DNA from: an uncultured Neglectibacter sp.
GTDB lineage: Bacteria; Bacillota; Clostridia; Oscillospirales; Acutalibacteraceae
Direction: 5' to 3'
DNA: 49,557 nt
Assembly: GCA_947647615.1 (NCBI GenBank)
Contig: CANSKS010000017.1
Location: 1-49,557 of the forward strand
The translations under genes were made by a program, and so were the position numbers. Of the stretch, positions 39,484 to 48,702 are shown piece after piece. The notes beneath the pieces are model-generated. The model saw only the letters and a list, made by a program, of their open reading frames with translations, did no database searches and had not been told where the DNA came from. The stretch's first letter is position 1; each line of letters starts with the position of its first letter.

Positions 39484-42069
39484 ATGGTCAAAGGAAAAAA
39501 CACGGCCAAGGAACAAAATATGATTAAAGATCAAAAGACAAAAATTATCCTGGTGATAAGCGCAGTTTGCCTGGTGGTTCTGGGCATTGGGGTTTTCTTC
39601 TGGATGGCGGTTGAGACGGGAGAGCAGAGCGAGACAACTCTCAGCAATCTCAGCGAAACCTATATGTCCGAGGTGAACAGGCAGCTGCAAAAAAAATTTG
39701 AAGCGGTTATTTCTCTGCAAATCGATCAGATAGAAGGAACCATAAACCAGATTTCGGAGGAGAACCTGGTTCAAAGCAACAGGCTGCGGGAAGAGCTGGC
39801 CCTATGTGCTAAAATACGGGATTTTTCCTATTTAGCCCTTTATCAAAAGGATGGGACGGCAGATGTGATCTACGGGGGCGACATAACCTTGCCCTACGAG
39901 GAAGAATTCCTGGAAATGTTGAATCACGGATCCGTTAAGGTGAGCAGTGGTCTTAATTCAAATGGGGAGAAGCTTTTCCTTTGCGGCGTGGATGCGGTGT
40001 ACCCCATGGCTAGCGGCGAGAAAAGCGATGTACTGGTAGTCGGGATGCCTATGGACTTTTTGAAAGAGATTTTGCAGCTGGACGAAGAGGACACCGACTT
40101 GCTTTCCCATATTATTGATAACGACAGCTCTTTCATTGTCCGCAGCGGCGACGCGTTCCGAGACACCTATTTTGAACGGATCAATGCGGTTTTTTCGGCT
40201 CATAACGGGAAAACGCCGAAGCAGTATGAGGAGGAACTGAGAGAGGCTCTGGAGTCGGGAACTACTTACAGCACCTGTGCCATGATCAATGGAGTCCACG
40301 AAAACCTCTATTGTTCCAAGTTAAACGATACCAACTGGTATTTGTTGACCATTATGCCCCACGGCATGTTGGACAGCGCGGTGCAATCGCTGGATACCCA
40401 GCGGCAGTTTACGGTTTTAATTGCCTCCGGTATTATTTTGGTGGGCTTTTTGATCGTTTTCATTTGGTACTATATGCTGAGTAAAAAGCAAATAGCGGAC
40501 CTGCACCGGGCAGAGCAGGAATCTGCCAGGGCAAGCCGGGCAAAAAGCGAGTTTTTGTCCAGTATGAGCCATGACATTCGCACTCCTATGAATGGTATTG
40601 TGGGCATGACAGCCATTGCCCAGGCAAATTTGAACGACCCGGCCAGAATAGAGGACTGTTTAAAGAAAATATCTCTTTCCAGCAAACATCTGTTGGGGCT
40701 GATCAACGATGTACTGGATATGTCTAAAATTGAAAGCGGGAAGCTTTCCTTGAATTCCCATATGGTGTCCTTGCGGGAAACCATGGACAGCATTGTGAAC
40801 ATAGCACAGCCGCAGATCAAGGCGAAGAACCAGAGCTTCGATATCTTTATTCAGAATATTCAAACAGAAAATGTCTATTGCGACAGCGTACGGCTGAACC
40901 AGGTGTTGTTAAATCTGCTTTCTAACGCCATTAAGTTCACGCCGGAAAAAGGGAAAATTCATGTATATCTGGAACAGGAGGATTCCCCTAAGGGCAAAGA
41001 CTATGTGCGCTGCCATTTTCGGGTTCAGGACAATGGCATTGGCATGACCCCAGAATTCCAAAAGACAATTTTTGACCAGTTCACCCGGGAACAGAGCAAG
41101 CAGGTCAATAAAATTGAGGGAACGGGCCTTGGTATGGCCATTACTAAGGCTATTGTAGACATGATGGAGGGCACCATTGAACTGGAAAGCGCTCCCGGAC
41201 TGGGAAGTGAGTTCCACATTATCCTGGATTTGGAACGGTCCACGGTGCAGGAGATGGATATGGTGCTTCCTCCCTGGAAGATGCTGGTAGTAGATGACGA
41301 TTCCGACTTGTGTAAGAGCGCGATTTCTTCCTTGAAGGAGATTGGTATCACTGCCGATTGGGCCTCCGGTGGGAAAATGGCCGTGCAAATGGCCAGGGAA
41401 CACCATATGGCTTCCGACGATTACCAGATCATATTGCTGGACTGGAAAATGCCGGGCATGAGCGGCTTGGAAACGGTAAGGAAGCTGCGGAAATATTTGG
41501 GGGATGATGTTCCCATTTTGATCATTTCCGCTTATGATTGGAGCGATATTGAGGCTGAGGCCAAAGAAGTGGGAATCCATGGTTTTATTTCCAAACCCTT
41601 GTTCAAGTCGAACTTGTTTTTGGGGCTCAGTCCTTACATGCTGGGAGTAAAGGAAGAGGAAAAAGAAAAGAAGCAGGAAAGAAAGCTTTTCCTGGGAAAA
41701 CGGATTTTGCTGGCCGAAGACAATGACCTTAACTGGGAGATCGCGGAAGAGATTTTGTCGGAAGAGGGTTTCCAGCTGGAACGGGCGGAAGACGGAAAAG
41801 TCTGCGTAGAAAAATTCCAGAAGTCCGAGGCAGGGTATTACGACGTGATCTTGATGGATATTCGTATGCCTGTAATGAACGGCTACGACGCGGCCAAAGC
41901 CATTCGCGCTTTGGAGCGGAAAGATGCCGACTTGCCTATTATTGCCATGACGGCGGACGCGTTTTCCGAAGATATTCAGTGTGCTTTGGATTGCGGCATG
42001 AATGCCCATATCGCAAAGCCCTTGGATATAGAAAGGCTTCTGCAAATTTTAGAGCAGTACTTGAAGTGA
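39484..42069 (+). CDS. Membrane hybrid histidine kinase with two receiver domains
   Basis: 861 residues from the ATG at 39484, with GGAAAGGAAA upstream. A second plausible ATG lies at 39520, and the frame itself opens at 39415 without a site. A first membrane segment ('IILVISAVCLVVLGIGVFFW') and a second ('FTVLIASGIILVGFLIVFIW') flank a Cache-like extracellular sensor of about 270 residues. The kinase core has the H-box 'MSHDIRTPMNGIVGM', N-box 'LLNLLSNAIKFT', 'DNGIGM' and 'GTGLGMAIT'. Two receiver domains follow, with phospho-Asp in 'ILLDWKMPGMSG' and 'VILMDIRMPVMNGY'. No HPt or output domain is attached, so a separate partner is needed. Confidence 0.93.
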   Translation: MVKGKNTAKEQNMIKDQKTKIILVISAVCLVVLGIGVFFWMAVETGEQSETTLSNLSETYMSEVNRQLQKKFEAVISLQIDQIEGTINQISEENLVQSNRLREELALCAKIRDFSYLALYQKDGTADVIYGGDITLPYEEEFLEMLNHGSVKVSSGLNSNGEKLFLCGVDAVYPMASGEKSDVLVVGMPMDFLKEILQLDEEDTDLLSHIIDNDSSFIVRSGDAFRDTYFERINAVFSAHNGKTPKQYEEELREALESGTTYSTCAMINGVHENLYCSKLNDTNWYLLTIMPHGMLDSAVQSLDTQRQFTVLIASGIILVGFLIVFIWYYMLSKKQIADLHRAEQESARASRAKSEFLSSMSHDIRTPMNGIVGMTAIAQANLNDPARIEDCLKKISLSSKHLLGLINDVLDMSKIESGKLSLNSHMVSLRETMDSIVNIAQPQIKAKNQSFDIFIQNIQTENVYCDSVRLNQVLLNLLSNAIKFTPEKGKIHVYLEQEDSPKGKDYVRCHFRVQDNGIGMTPEFQKTIFDQFTREQSKQVNKIEGTGLGMAITKAIVDMMEGTIELESAPGLGSEFHIILDLERSTVQEMDMVLPPWKMLVVDDDSDLCKSAISSLKEIGITADWASGGKMAVQMAREHHMASDDYQIILLDWKMPGMSGLETVRKLRKYLGDDVPILIISAYDWSDIEAEAKEVGIHGFISKPLFKSNLFLGLSPYMLGVKEEEKEKKQERKLFLGKRILLAEDNDLNWEIAEEILSEEGFQLERAEDGKVCVEKFQKSEAGYYDVILMDIRMPVMNGYDAAKAIRALERKDADLPIIAMTADAFSEDIQCALDCGMNAHIAKPLDIERLLQILEQYLK

Positions 42070-42162
42070 TGAGAAGGCATACAGGCAGGTTGCCCCAGGG
42101 CGGCCTGCCTGTCGTACAAAAAGCTGGAAAAGGCAGGCCTGCAGAAAAGGGGGCGATGGGCG

Positions 42163-43539
42163 TTGAAAAAATGGGGCTATGTGTTGTTGGCACTTTTTTT
42201 GGGGCTGGCTCTTTCTGGCTGTAATTTTTCCGGCTTAAATGATGCCCAAGCGCTGATGTCCCCACCCAAGGCCAACGCCGACCAACAAAATATTCACCAG
42301 CTGCTCCAGGGAAACCGGCAGGAGATTACCTTCATTTACCCCAAAAGCGGGGAATACCGGTCCGCCGTGATTATGCGGGATTTTACCGGAGATGGCATAG
42401 CGGACGCTCTGGGCTTTTGCGCCTCTAAAGATAACAGCGTGGAGGCGCAGTTTTTGGTGAGCTCCGGCCAGGGCCAATGGAGGACGGCTGCTGTCTTTGA
42501 AAACACCGCTACTCAGGTGGACCGGGTGCTGTTCGGCGATTTAAACGGCGACGGGATTAGCGATGTGCTCATAGGCTGGGGCAGCGCCTCGGGAGTTACC
42601 GGCCGTACTGCCCTGGTGTGCGCATACCTTTTGGGAGAAGACGGGCAAATTACCGAATACAGCTTGGGAACCTACGGCGATATGACCCTTACGGATTTTG
42701 ATGGAGACGGGGTACAGGAGCTCTTTACGGTAGATAAATTTGTGGCCTCGGAGGAGGAGGGTGGGGAAGGCCTGCCTGCCACCGCCAGGGTATTTGCTTA
42801 CCGGGATGGCTCTATTCAGGAAATTTTTTCCGCCAATGCAGACAATTCCATCACCAATTACGTCTCTGTTTCTTTTGGGAGAATTGCCCATGCGTACAAT
42901 GGTGTGGTGCTGGACGGAGCCAAGGCGGATGGCAGCATGACCACTCAGCTGTTCCTGCTGGATCCTGAGATGGGTGAGCTGAAAAATATTCCCAGTGGGA
43001 TAAATACCGAAAATTATGTGACACCCTTTTCCCGGCCTTCTACCGCTCCCTTTTTATCTAGGGATATCAACGGCGACGGTATTATTGACATTCCGGTGAC
43101 CACCTTGCTTCCCGGCATTGCAGATACGGTCACGCCGGATTCCACCAGCTACCAGGTAGACTGGTGCATTTACGACGGGGATAACGGAGCCCGCAAGGTG
43201 TTGTGCGGTCTGATGAATTTAAATGAGAACTATTGGTTCGAACTCCCCTATGGCCTGCGGAATAAGATCACATCTTCCAACGACGTAGGGAAGCGGACTG
43301 TGACTTACACGGCCCTGGTATCCGATGAAAAGGGGGAAGAGCTTTTATTGGGTGCCCCCTTGTTCAACATTCGGGTTTTCACCCGCTCTGCTTGGGACAG
43401 TCGGGGGGAAACTTCGGGCTATGAGCAGTTGGCGGTGCAAAACGACTTGGTCTATGGGATTCAAGTGCTTACCACCGAAAGCCGGTATGCCCACTCCATT
43501 GAACAGGTAAAGGAAAATTTCAAGCTGATCTCCGAATAG
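42163..43539 (+). CDS. Lipoprotein with FG-GAP/VCBS-like calcium repeats
   Basis: 458 residues from a TTG at 42163, with AAGGGGGCG upstream. The signal peptide ends in lipobox LSGC (Cys near residue 20). Calcium-loop repeats of the D-x-x-G-D-G kind appear four times: 'DFTGDGIADALGF', 'DLNGDGISDVLIGWG', 'DFDGDGVQELFTVD' and 'DINGDGIIDIPV'. This suggests a beta-propeller like that of FG-GAP/VCBS proteins. It lies 20 bases before the response regulator gene, so it is probably co-transcribed with the two-component system. It may monitor the cell surface for it, although no direct link is visible in the sequence. Confidence 0.8.
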   Translation: MKKWGYVLLALFLGLALSGCNFSGLNDAQALMSPPKANADQQNIHQLLQGNRQEITFIYPKSGEYRSAVIMRDFTGDGIADALGFCASKDNSVEAQFLVSSGQGQWRTAAVFENTATQVDRVLFGDLNGDGISDVLIGWGSASGVTGRTALVCAYLLGEDGQITEYSLGTYGDMTLTDFDGDGVQELFTVDKFVASEEEGGEGLPATARVFAYRDGSIQEIFSANADNSITNYVSVSFGRIAHAYNGVVLDGAKADGSMTTQLFLLDPEMGELKNIPSGINTENYVTPFSRPSTAPFLSRDINGDGIIDIPVTTLLPGIADTVTPDSTSYQVDWCIYDGDNGARKVLCGLMNLNENYWFELPYGLRNKITSSNDVGKRTVTYTALVSDEKGEELLLGAPLFNIRVFTRSAWDSRGETSGYEQLAVQNDLVYGIQVLTTESRYAHSIEQVKENFKLISE

Positions 43540-43559
43540 AAAAGGGAGGAAATTGGTGT

Positions 43560-44264
43560 ATGAAAAAGATCTTAGTGGCAGAGGACGAACAGAACATCCG
43601 GGAGTTTGTAGTGATCAACCTGGAGCGTGCCGGGTACCGCGCCTTTGAGGCGGCCAGCGGCGACGAAGCTATGGCACTTTACCAGAAGGAACACGGCGAT
43701 TTTGATGTGGCCGTGTTGGACATTATGATGCCCGGTGCTATGGATGGCCTGGCTGTGTGCAAGGAGCTGCGCCGGCAAAACAGCTCTATTGGCATTATTA
43801 TGCTCAGTGCAAAAACCCAGGAAATGGACAAGGTGAGCGGCCTTATGATGGGGGCCGATGACTACGTGACAAAGCCCTTTTCCCCCTCCGAACTGGTGGC
43901 CAGGGTGGATGCGGTTTACCGCCGGGTGGCCCTGGCGGCGGAAAAAAACGCGGGGGGCCTCCGGGATGAACTTGTTTCCGGCAGTTTTTCTTTGAACCTG
44001 AGGAACAGGGCCTTTTTAAAAGAGGGAAAACCCATCGAGCTGACCCAGGTGGAATTCCAAATTATGGAATACTTCTTTTCCAATCCCGGGGTGGCCCTGA
44101 GCCGGGGAGATATTTTAAAGCATGTTTGGGGCCCAAGTTATGTGGGGGAAGAAAAAATTGTGGATGTAAATATCAGGCGCTTGCGTATGAAGATAGAAGC
44201 GGAGCCCTCCAGCCCCCAACATATTGTCACCGTTTGGGGCTTGGGCTATCGGTGGGACGTATAA
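43560..44264 (+). CDS. OmpR/PhoB-type response regulator
   Basis: 234 residues with GGGAGG before the ATG. The receiver domain has the acidic pair in 'ILVAEDEQNIREFVV', the phospho-Asp in 'VAVLDIMMPGAMDG' and the Lys in 'DDYVTKPFSPSELVARV'. A winged-helix output domain follows ('IELTQVEFQIMEYFFSNPGV', 'VDVNIRRLRMKIE', 'VWGLGYRWDV'). It binds DNA after phosphorylation by the kinase encoded 75 bases downstream. Unusually, the phospho-Asp loop carries one extra residue (PGAMDG rather than PGMDG). This is worth noting but does not remove a key residue. Confidence 0.95.
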   Translation: MKKILVAEDEQNIREFVVINLERAGYRAFEAASGDEAMALYQKEHGDFDVAVLDIMMPGAMDGLAVCKELRRQNSSIGIIMLSAKTQEMDKVSGLMMGADDYVTKPFSPSELVARVDAVYRRVALAAEKNAGGLRDELVSGSFSLNLRNRAFLKEGKPIELTQVEFQIMEYFFSNPGVALSRGDILKHVWGPSYVGEEKIVDVNIRRLRMKIEAEPSSPQHIVTVWGLGYRWDV

Positions 44265-44339
44265 AAGGAGGTTCCGGCCGCTTCCTTCGGCGAAGAAAGG
44301 GCGGAAAAGGAGAAAAGGTACGGGAAGGGAGGCGGCGAA

Positions 44340-45830
44340 ATGGCGAAAAACGGAAAAGGGATCTCACGCCGGTGGTTTCTCAATACTGTGGGCGTAGTAT
44401 TTTTGATTTTGGCTGTTTCCATTGTCACCCTCTCTCTTATGGTGCAAAATTCCGCCTACAGCGGAATAGAATTGGTACTGGCAGGTCGGGCGGATGAGCT
44501 TCTGAACGTTCTGGCCTGGGGGAAAGGCTACCGGAACGCCACGGAATTTATCGCCGTTACCCGGGATTATATTGAGACTTTCCCCGATAAGGACGACATG
44601 GAGATTATGGCCCTGAGCAAAAACGGGCAGGTGTTAATTACCTCTACGGGCTTTGCTCCGGACCAGACCCAGGCTATGCCCGACTACCAGGACGCCTTGA
44701 TGAGCCAAAACGATTTTGGCAAATGGATCGGAGAGCTGAATACCGGGGAAAAGGTGATGGCTATTACCCGGGTGGTGCGGGATGACGCCGGAAGCTTGAT
44801 CGGTTCGGTGCGTTATGTGGTATCTTTGGAGCGGGCGGACCGGCAGACGGCAGTGGTGATTTTGACCCTGGTGGCGGCAGGGCTGTTCATTATACTTTTG
44901 ATCACCTTTTCCGGCATGTATTTTATCCGTTCTATTTTAGTGCCCATTCGGCAGATGGGCGCTACCTCCCGCCGGATTGCTTTGGGCGATTTCCAGGTGC
45001 GCATAGAACGCAGTAAGGACGACGAAATTGGCCAGCTTTGCGACGCTATCAACGATATGGCCGGAGAACTGGGGGCAGCGGAGCAAATGAAGAACGACTT
45101 TATCTCTTCCGTCTCCCACGAGCTGCGTACCCCCCTTACCGCCATTAAGGGCTGGGCGGAGACGCTGCAGGAAGGGGCGGACAGAGAAACCATGGAAAAG
45201 GGCATGGGAGTCATTATCCGGGAATCGGAACGTCTTTCCGGCCTGGTGGAAGAGCTTCTGGACTTTTCCCGGCTGCAAAGCGGCCGTATGCGGCTGAACG
45301 TTACCCGCATGGATCTTTTGGCCGAGCTGGATGAGGCGGTGTACTTGTTTACCGACCGGGCAAAAACCGAAAAGAAGACGCTGCACTATGAAGAAAACAC
45401 CTCCCTGTCCCCGGTTTACGGCGATGTGGACCGGCTTCGCCAGGTGTTCGTCAATATTATTGACAATGCGTTGAAATATACCCAAGAGGGAGGAACCGTC
45501 TTTGTTTCTTCCCAGGAAACCCCGCAGATCGTGCAGGTAGTTATACGGGATACCGGATGTGGGATTCCCGCCGAGCACCTGCCCAATGTGAAGAAGAAGT
45601 TTTACAAGGCCAACCAGCTGGTGAGGGGCTCCGGCATAGGGCTGGCGGTGGCAGACGAAATTGTAATGCTGCACGGAGGGACCCTGCTGGTGGAAAGCCA
45701 GGAAAACGTGGGAACTACTGTCACCATTTCCCTGCCAGCCGGAAAAGCTTTGGAAGGGGACCCAAATTTGGTGGAAACGCCGGAAATTCGAAAAATCGTA
45801 CAGGAAAGGAACCAAAAGACCCATGAGTAA
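44340..45830 (+). CDS. Sensor histidine kinase paired with the response regulator
   Basis: 496 residues behind GGGAGG. A membrane segment near residues 14-35 and another near 180-203 flank an extracellular sensor of about 140 residues ('ALSKNGQVLITSTGFAP'). HAMP follows ('RSILVPIRQMGATSRRIALG'), then HisKA with 'SVSHELRTPLTAIKGWAE' and the ATPase domain with 'VNIIDNALKYT', 'DTGCGIP' and 'GSGIGLAV'. It should phosphorylate the OmpR-type regulator encoded just upstream. Architecture is like WalK/PhoR kinases of Firmicutes but without a cytoplasmic PAS domain. The end overlaps the DUF1385 gene by 8 bases. Confidence 0.94.
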   Translation: MAKNGKGISRRWFLNTVGVVFLILAVSIVTLSLMVQNSAYSGIELVLAGRADELLNVLAWGKGYRNATEFIAVTRDYIETFPDKDDMEIMALSKNGQVLITSTGFAPDQTQAMPDYQDALMSQNDFGKWIGELNTGEKVMAITRVVRDDAGSLIGSVRYVVSLERADRQTAVVILTLVAAGLFIILLITFSGMYFIRSILVPIRQMGATSRRIALGDFQVRIERSKDDEIGQLCDAINDMAGELGAAEQMKNDFISSVSHELRTPLTAIKGWAETLQEGADRETMEKGMGVIIRESERLSGLVEELLDFSRLQSGRMRLNVTRMDLLAELDEAVYLFTDRAKTEKKTLHYEENTSLSPVYGDVDRLRQVFVNIIDNALKYTQEGGTVFVSSQETPQIVQVVIRDTGCGIPAEHLPNVKKKFYKANQLVRGSGIGLAVADEIVMLHGGTLLVESQENVGTTVTISLPAGKALEGDPNLVETPEIRKIVQERNQKTHE

Positions 45831-46761
45831 AAAAGTGACTACCATAGGCGGACAGGCCCTGCTGGAGGGCATTATGATGGTGGGGCCCAAGCGCACTACT
45901 GCCGCTTTTTGTGATGAAAAGGGCAATGTGACAATAGAGGATATTCAGGTGCCAAGGCTTACCAAGAAATATCCCATTTTAGGAAAGCCCTTCATTCGGG
46001 GAATTTTCTCCTTGATCGATTCCTTTCGGCTGGGGTACAAGGCCCTTTCCGTTTCTGCAGATAAGATCACGGAAGAACAGGGCGAAGAAGAGCTTTCCGG
46101 CATGGACAAGTGGCTCACAGAGCATTTCGGCGATAAAATCACGGGCATTATTATGGGGCTGGCTTCTGTTTTGGGGGTAGGCCTGGCCATTTTGTTGTTC
46201 TTTTGGCTGCCCACCGTGCTTTTCAACCTCTTGGAAGCAGCGGTGCCCGCCATATCCGGGGTTTGGCGTTCCCTGTTCGAAGGGGCCCTGCGGTTGCTGA
46301 TTTTTTTGGGGTACCTGCTTGTGGTATCTTTACTTCCCGATATTAAGCGGACCTTCCAGTACCATGGTGCGGAACATAAGACCATTTTTTGCTACGAAAA
46401 CGACCTGCCCCTCACCGTGGAAAATGTGCGGAAGCAGCGCCGCTTTCACCCCAGGTGCGGCACCAGCTTTCTCATTTTGATGTTGATCCTGGGCATTATT
46501 GTGGGCTTCTTCATCCCCTTTTCCAACCCCTTCCTGCGCACTGCCGCCAAACTGCTGTGCATTCCGGTGATCATGAATATCGGCTATGAATTGCAAAAAG
46601 CCTGTGCCCGGCATGAAGGCCTGCTCACCCGCATCATCACCGCTCCGGGTCTTTGGGTACAGAGGCTTACGGTAAAGGAGCCGGATGACAATATGATCCG
46701 GGCTGCCATTGCGGCCATGGAGGCGGTGATTCCGGAAAACGGCGAGGATCTGGTGAAGTGA
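45823..46761 (+). CDS. DUF1385 family membrane protein
   Basis: 312 residues. The family signature opens the protein ('TTIGGQALLEGIMMVGPKRT'), followed by 'FIRGIFSLIDSFRLGYKALS' and 'YHGAEHKTIFCYENDLPLT'. Four or so membrane segments lie at about 105-130, 145-170, 215-235 and 245-260. DUF1385 (YqhQ-like) proteins are widespread in Firmicutes and often sit next to prfA, prmC or rpmE, but their role is unknown. The start overlaps the kinase gene by 8 bases and the stop overlaps the prmC start, so the protein is part of a continuous four-gene translation unit. Confidence 0.9.
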   Translation: MSKKVTTIGGQALLEGIMMVGPKRTTAAFCDEKGNVTIEDIQVPRLTKKYPILGKPFIRGIFSLIDSFRLGYKALSVSADKITEEQGEEELSGMDKWLTEHFGDKITGIIMGLASVLGVGLAILLFFWLPTVLFNLLEAAVPAISGVWRSLFEGALRLLIFLGYLLVVSLLPDIKRTFQYHGAEHKTIFCYENDLPLTVENVRKQRRFHPRCGTSFLILMLILGIIVGFFIPFSNPFLRTAAKLLCIPVIMNIGYELQKACARHEGLLTRIITAPGLWVQRLTVKEPDDNMIRAAIAAMEAVIPENGEDLVK

Positions 46762-47603
46762 CGGCCAGGGAGCTGTTTCGCCAGTGCCGCCGGCGCTTGG
46801 AGGCCGCAAAGATCGATTCCCCGGATTTCGACAGCCTACAGCTGCTCTCCCACTTTTTGGGCTTTGACAGGGCGGCCCTGGCCCTGCGGGGCGGGGAGGA
46901 GGTTCCGCCGGAAAAAGAGGCGGTTCTTTTCCATGCTTTAGGGGAACGGGAGAATCGCAGGCCTCTGCAATATATTTTAGGGGAATGGGAATTTATGGGC
47001 CTTTCCCTGAAGGTGGGGGAAGGGGTGCTGATCCCCCGGGAGGATACGGCTGTTTTGGTAGAGGCGGCCCTTTCCCGCCTGCGTGAGCAAAAAGCTCCCC
47101 GGGGGGTGGACCTTTGCGCCGGTACCGGAGCGGTGGCCTTGGGCCTTTGCCAATCCCTGCCCCAGGCCTGGGTTACCTGTGTGGAGCTTTCGGAAAAGGC
47201 CTTTTCTTTTTTAGAAGAGAATACCCGGCGGTACCCCCAATGCCGGGTGGCCTGCCAAAGGGGAAACGTGCTGGAGGTTCCCCGGGGCTTTTCCCTCGGG
47301 AGCCTGGATTTTTTGGTATCGAACCCGCCCTATATCGCGGAAGGGGAGCTGCCCGGCTTACAGGAAGAGGTGCAAAAGGAGCCTGCCCTGGCCCTGAACG
47401 GCGGGGCGGACGGCCTTACCTTTTACCGGGCCATCGCAAAGCTTTGGCTGCCCCTGCTAAAGCCCGGCGGCTGCTTCGCCCTGGAGATTGGGGAAACCCA
47501 GGCGGAAGCCGTGACGGCTATATTCGCCGCCCAGGGGGGAACGGATCTCCTGGTACACAAAGACCTGGCCGGCCTAAACAGAGCCGTTTCCGGAAGGCTG
47601 TAA
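46758..47603 (+). CDS. prmC: Release factor glutamine methyltransferase
   Basis: 281 residues, starting at a GTG that overlaps the DUF1385 stop (GTGA). The N-terminal helical domain ('RQCRRRLEAAKIDSPDFDSL') is followed by 'RRPLQYILGEWEFMGLSLKV' and 'GVLIPREDTAVLVEAAL'. The SAM-binding domain has 'VDLCAGTGAVALGLC' and the catalytic 'VSNPPYI'. PrmC methylates the glutamine of the GGQ motif in release factors RF1 and RF2, which improves termination. The neighbourhood with DUF1385 is common in Clostridia. The prfA gene that often follows is absent here. Confidence 0.94.
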   Translation: MTARELFRQCRRRLEAAKIDSPDFDSLQLLSHFLGFDRAALALRGGEEVPPEKEAVLFHALGERENRRPLQYILGEWEFMGLSLKVGEGVLIPREDTAVLVEAALSRLREQKAPRGVDLCAGTGAVALGLCQSLPQAWVTCVELSEKAFSFLEENTRRYPQCRVACQRGNVLEVPRGFSLGSLDFLVSNPPYIAEGELPGLQEEVQKEPALALNGGADGLTFYRAIAKLWLPLLKPGGCFALEIGETQAEAVTAIFAAQGGTDLLVHKDLAGLNRAVSGRL

Positions 47604-47705
47604 GTTGGGCCTTTTGACCGTGGCGAGCGCTACCGTGTTTATAGGAGGATATTCACAAAAAATTTGCGGCGATGGAACACAATGCGGAAAGAGGAAGATC
47701 CATTT

Positions 47706-48446
47706 ATGAAATTATTCGATTTTGCATTTTGCTTAGATTATGAAAAGAAAATTCAAAGTCTAAGTGGCATTTGTCCTGAAAAGTGGAGCTTTGGCTCCAA
47801 TTCTGATAACACTATTTTAAAAAATTATATTGAACACACCTTTTCCAAACTTCACGATGAAAAGAATATACTGGTAACCGAGGAATATGCGCTATTCAAT
47901 ACAGGGCTCTTTACCATATATTATGAGCCTATTTTTGCCTTCTTTGTAAAGAACAAGATTCCAAATAGGCAGGAATGGTTTTTAGATGGCTTTTATACGT
48001 CTTATCAGTTGGGCATGATGGGGATTGTAACCTTCCCCCGGAGAGCAAATTATTTTGAAAGGCCGGCCGATTTGGTGTTTGATACCAATTGTGACATTGT
48101 TCCTCAATACCCGCATATCTTCGGCGATCCGGAGAATTTTCTCCGTATTCCGGAGGCGATACGAGAGAGCCCTAATAAAGCTATGTTATTTGACGGAGCA
48201 ATCAAACGGGCAAAATGTATGATCGATGCAAATTACAAAACGGCTGTCCCACAATACTATAAGGGAAAAATACAGCTTTTAATCCCGATATGCTTAGTCA
48301 GTGAAAGTGTTCCAAACCTCGCTCTGGTTGTCAGTAAAAATGCTGCGGGGAATCAATATTTGGGACATACTTGCTTAACATTAGATATGGCCTACAATAA
48401 TGCTCGGTTGATAGCGCGGCCGGATAGTGAATGGCTGAAGCCCTAA
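47706..48446 (+). CDS. DUF3825 family protein
   Basis: 246 residues from the ATG at 47706, with GAGGAAG upstream. The frame extends to 47664 but without a good site. The opening 'LFDFAFCLDYEKKIQSLSG' and the blocks 'ILKNYIEHTFSKLHDEKNIL', 'ALFNTGLFTIYYEPIFAFF' and 'PADLVFDTNCDIVPQYPHIF' match the DUF3825 pattern. This domain is of unknown function and is sometimes found with nucleic-acid-linked domains. The gene is AT-richer than prmC before it and the isomerase after it, which points to transfer from elsewhere. No mobile element is adjacent. Two terminator-like hairpins and a short tandem repeat follow. Confidence 0.75.
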   Translation: MKLFDFAFCLDYEKKIQSLSGICPEKWSFGSNSDNTILKNYIEHTFSKLHDEKNILVTEEYALFNTGLFTIYYEPIFAFFVKNKIPNRQEWFLDGFYTSYQLGMMGIVTFPRRANYFERPADLVFDTNCDIVPQYPHIFGDPENFLRIPEAIRESPNKAMLFDGAIKRAKCMIDANYKTAVPQYYKGKIQLLIPICLVSESVPNLALVVSKNAAGNQYLGHTCLTLDMAYNNARLIARPDSEWLKP

Positions 48447-48508
48447 AATTTTGCTTGACTTTTTTTCGGCCTTGGAATATAATAAATTATATTGAATATA
48501 CTGTTATT

Positions 48509-48553
48509 GATTGATGATGTTTTTTGATTGATGATGTTTTTTGATTGATGATG
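48509..48553. repeat. 17-base tandem repeat, 2.6 copies
   Basis: The unit GATTGATGATGTTTTTT occurs at 48509-48525 and 48526-48542, with a partial third copy at 48543-48553. It lies in the non-coding stretch after the DUF3825 gene and may vary in copy number between strains. Confidence 0.85.
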
Positions 48554-48566
48554 CAGATTTAATTTT

Positions 48567-48610
48567 GAAGAGACAGCTATGTCGTTTGATGTAGTTGTCT
48601 CTTCGTTTTT
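48567..48610 (+). terminator. Rho-independent terminator
   Basis: GAAGAGACA (48567-48575) pairs with TGTCTCTTC (48596-48604), with an inner CTA/TAG pairing, followed by GTTTTT. Confidence 0.8.
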
Positions 48611-48644
48611 GAGAGCTTATTTCTCCAAGGTCTCCCTAAAACAA

Positions 48645-48685
48645 AACCAGCTGCCGGCAAAAACCGGACAGCTGGTTGTTTTTTT
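48645..48685. terminator. Terminator between converging genes
   Basis: AACCAGCTGCCGG (48645-48657) pairs with CCGGACAGCTGGTT (48664-48677) with one bulge, followed by GTTTTTTTA. It lies just past the stop of the isomerase gene on the other strand and may serve both sides. Confidence 0.75.
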
Positions 48686-48702
48686 ATTTCTTGGAAAATA
48701 CT

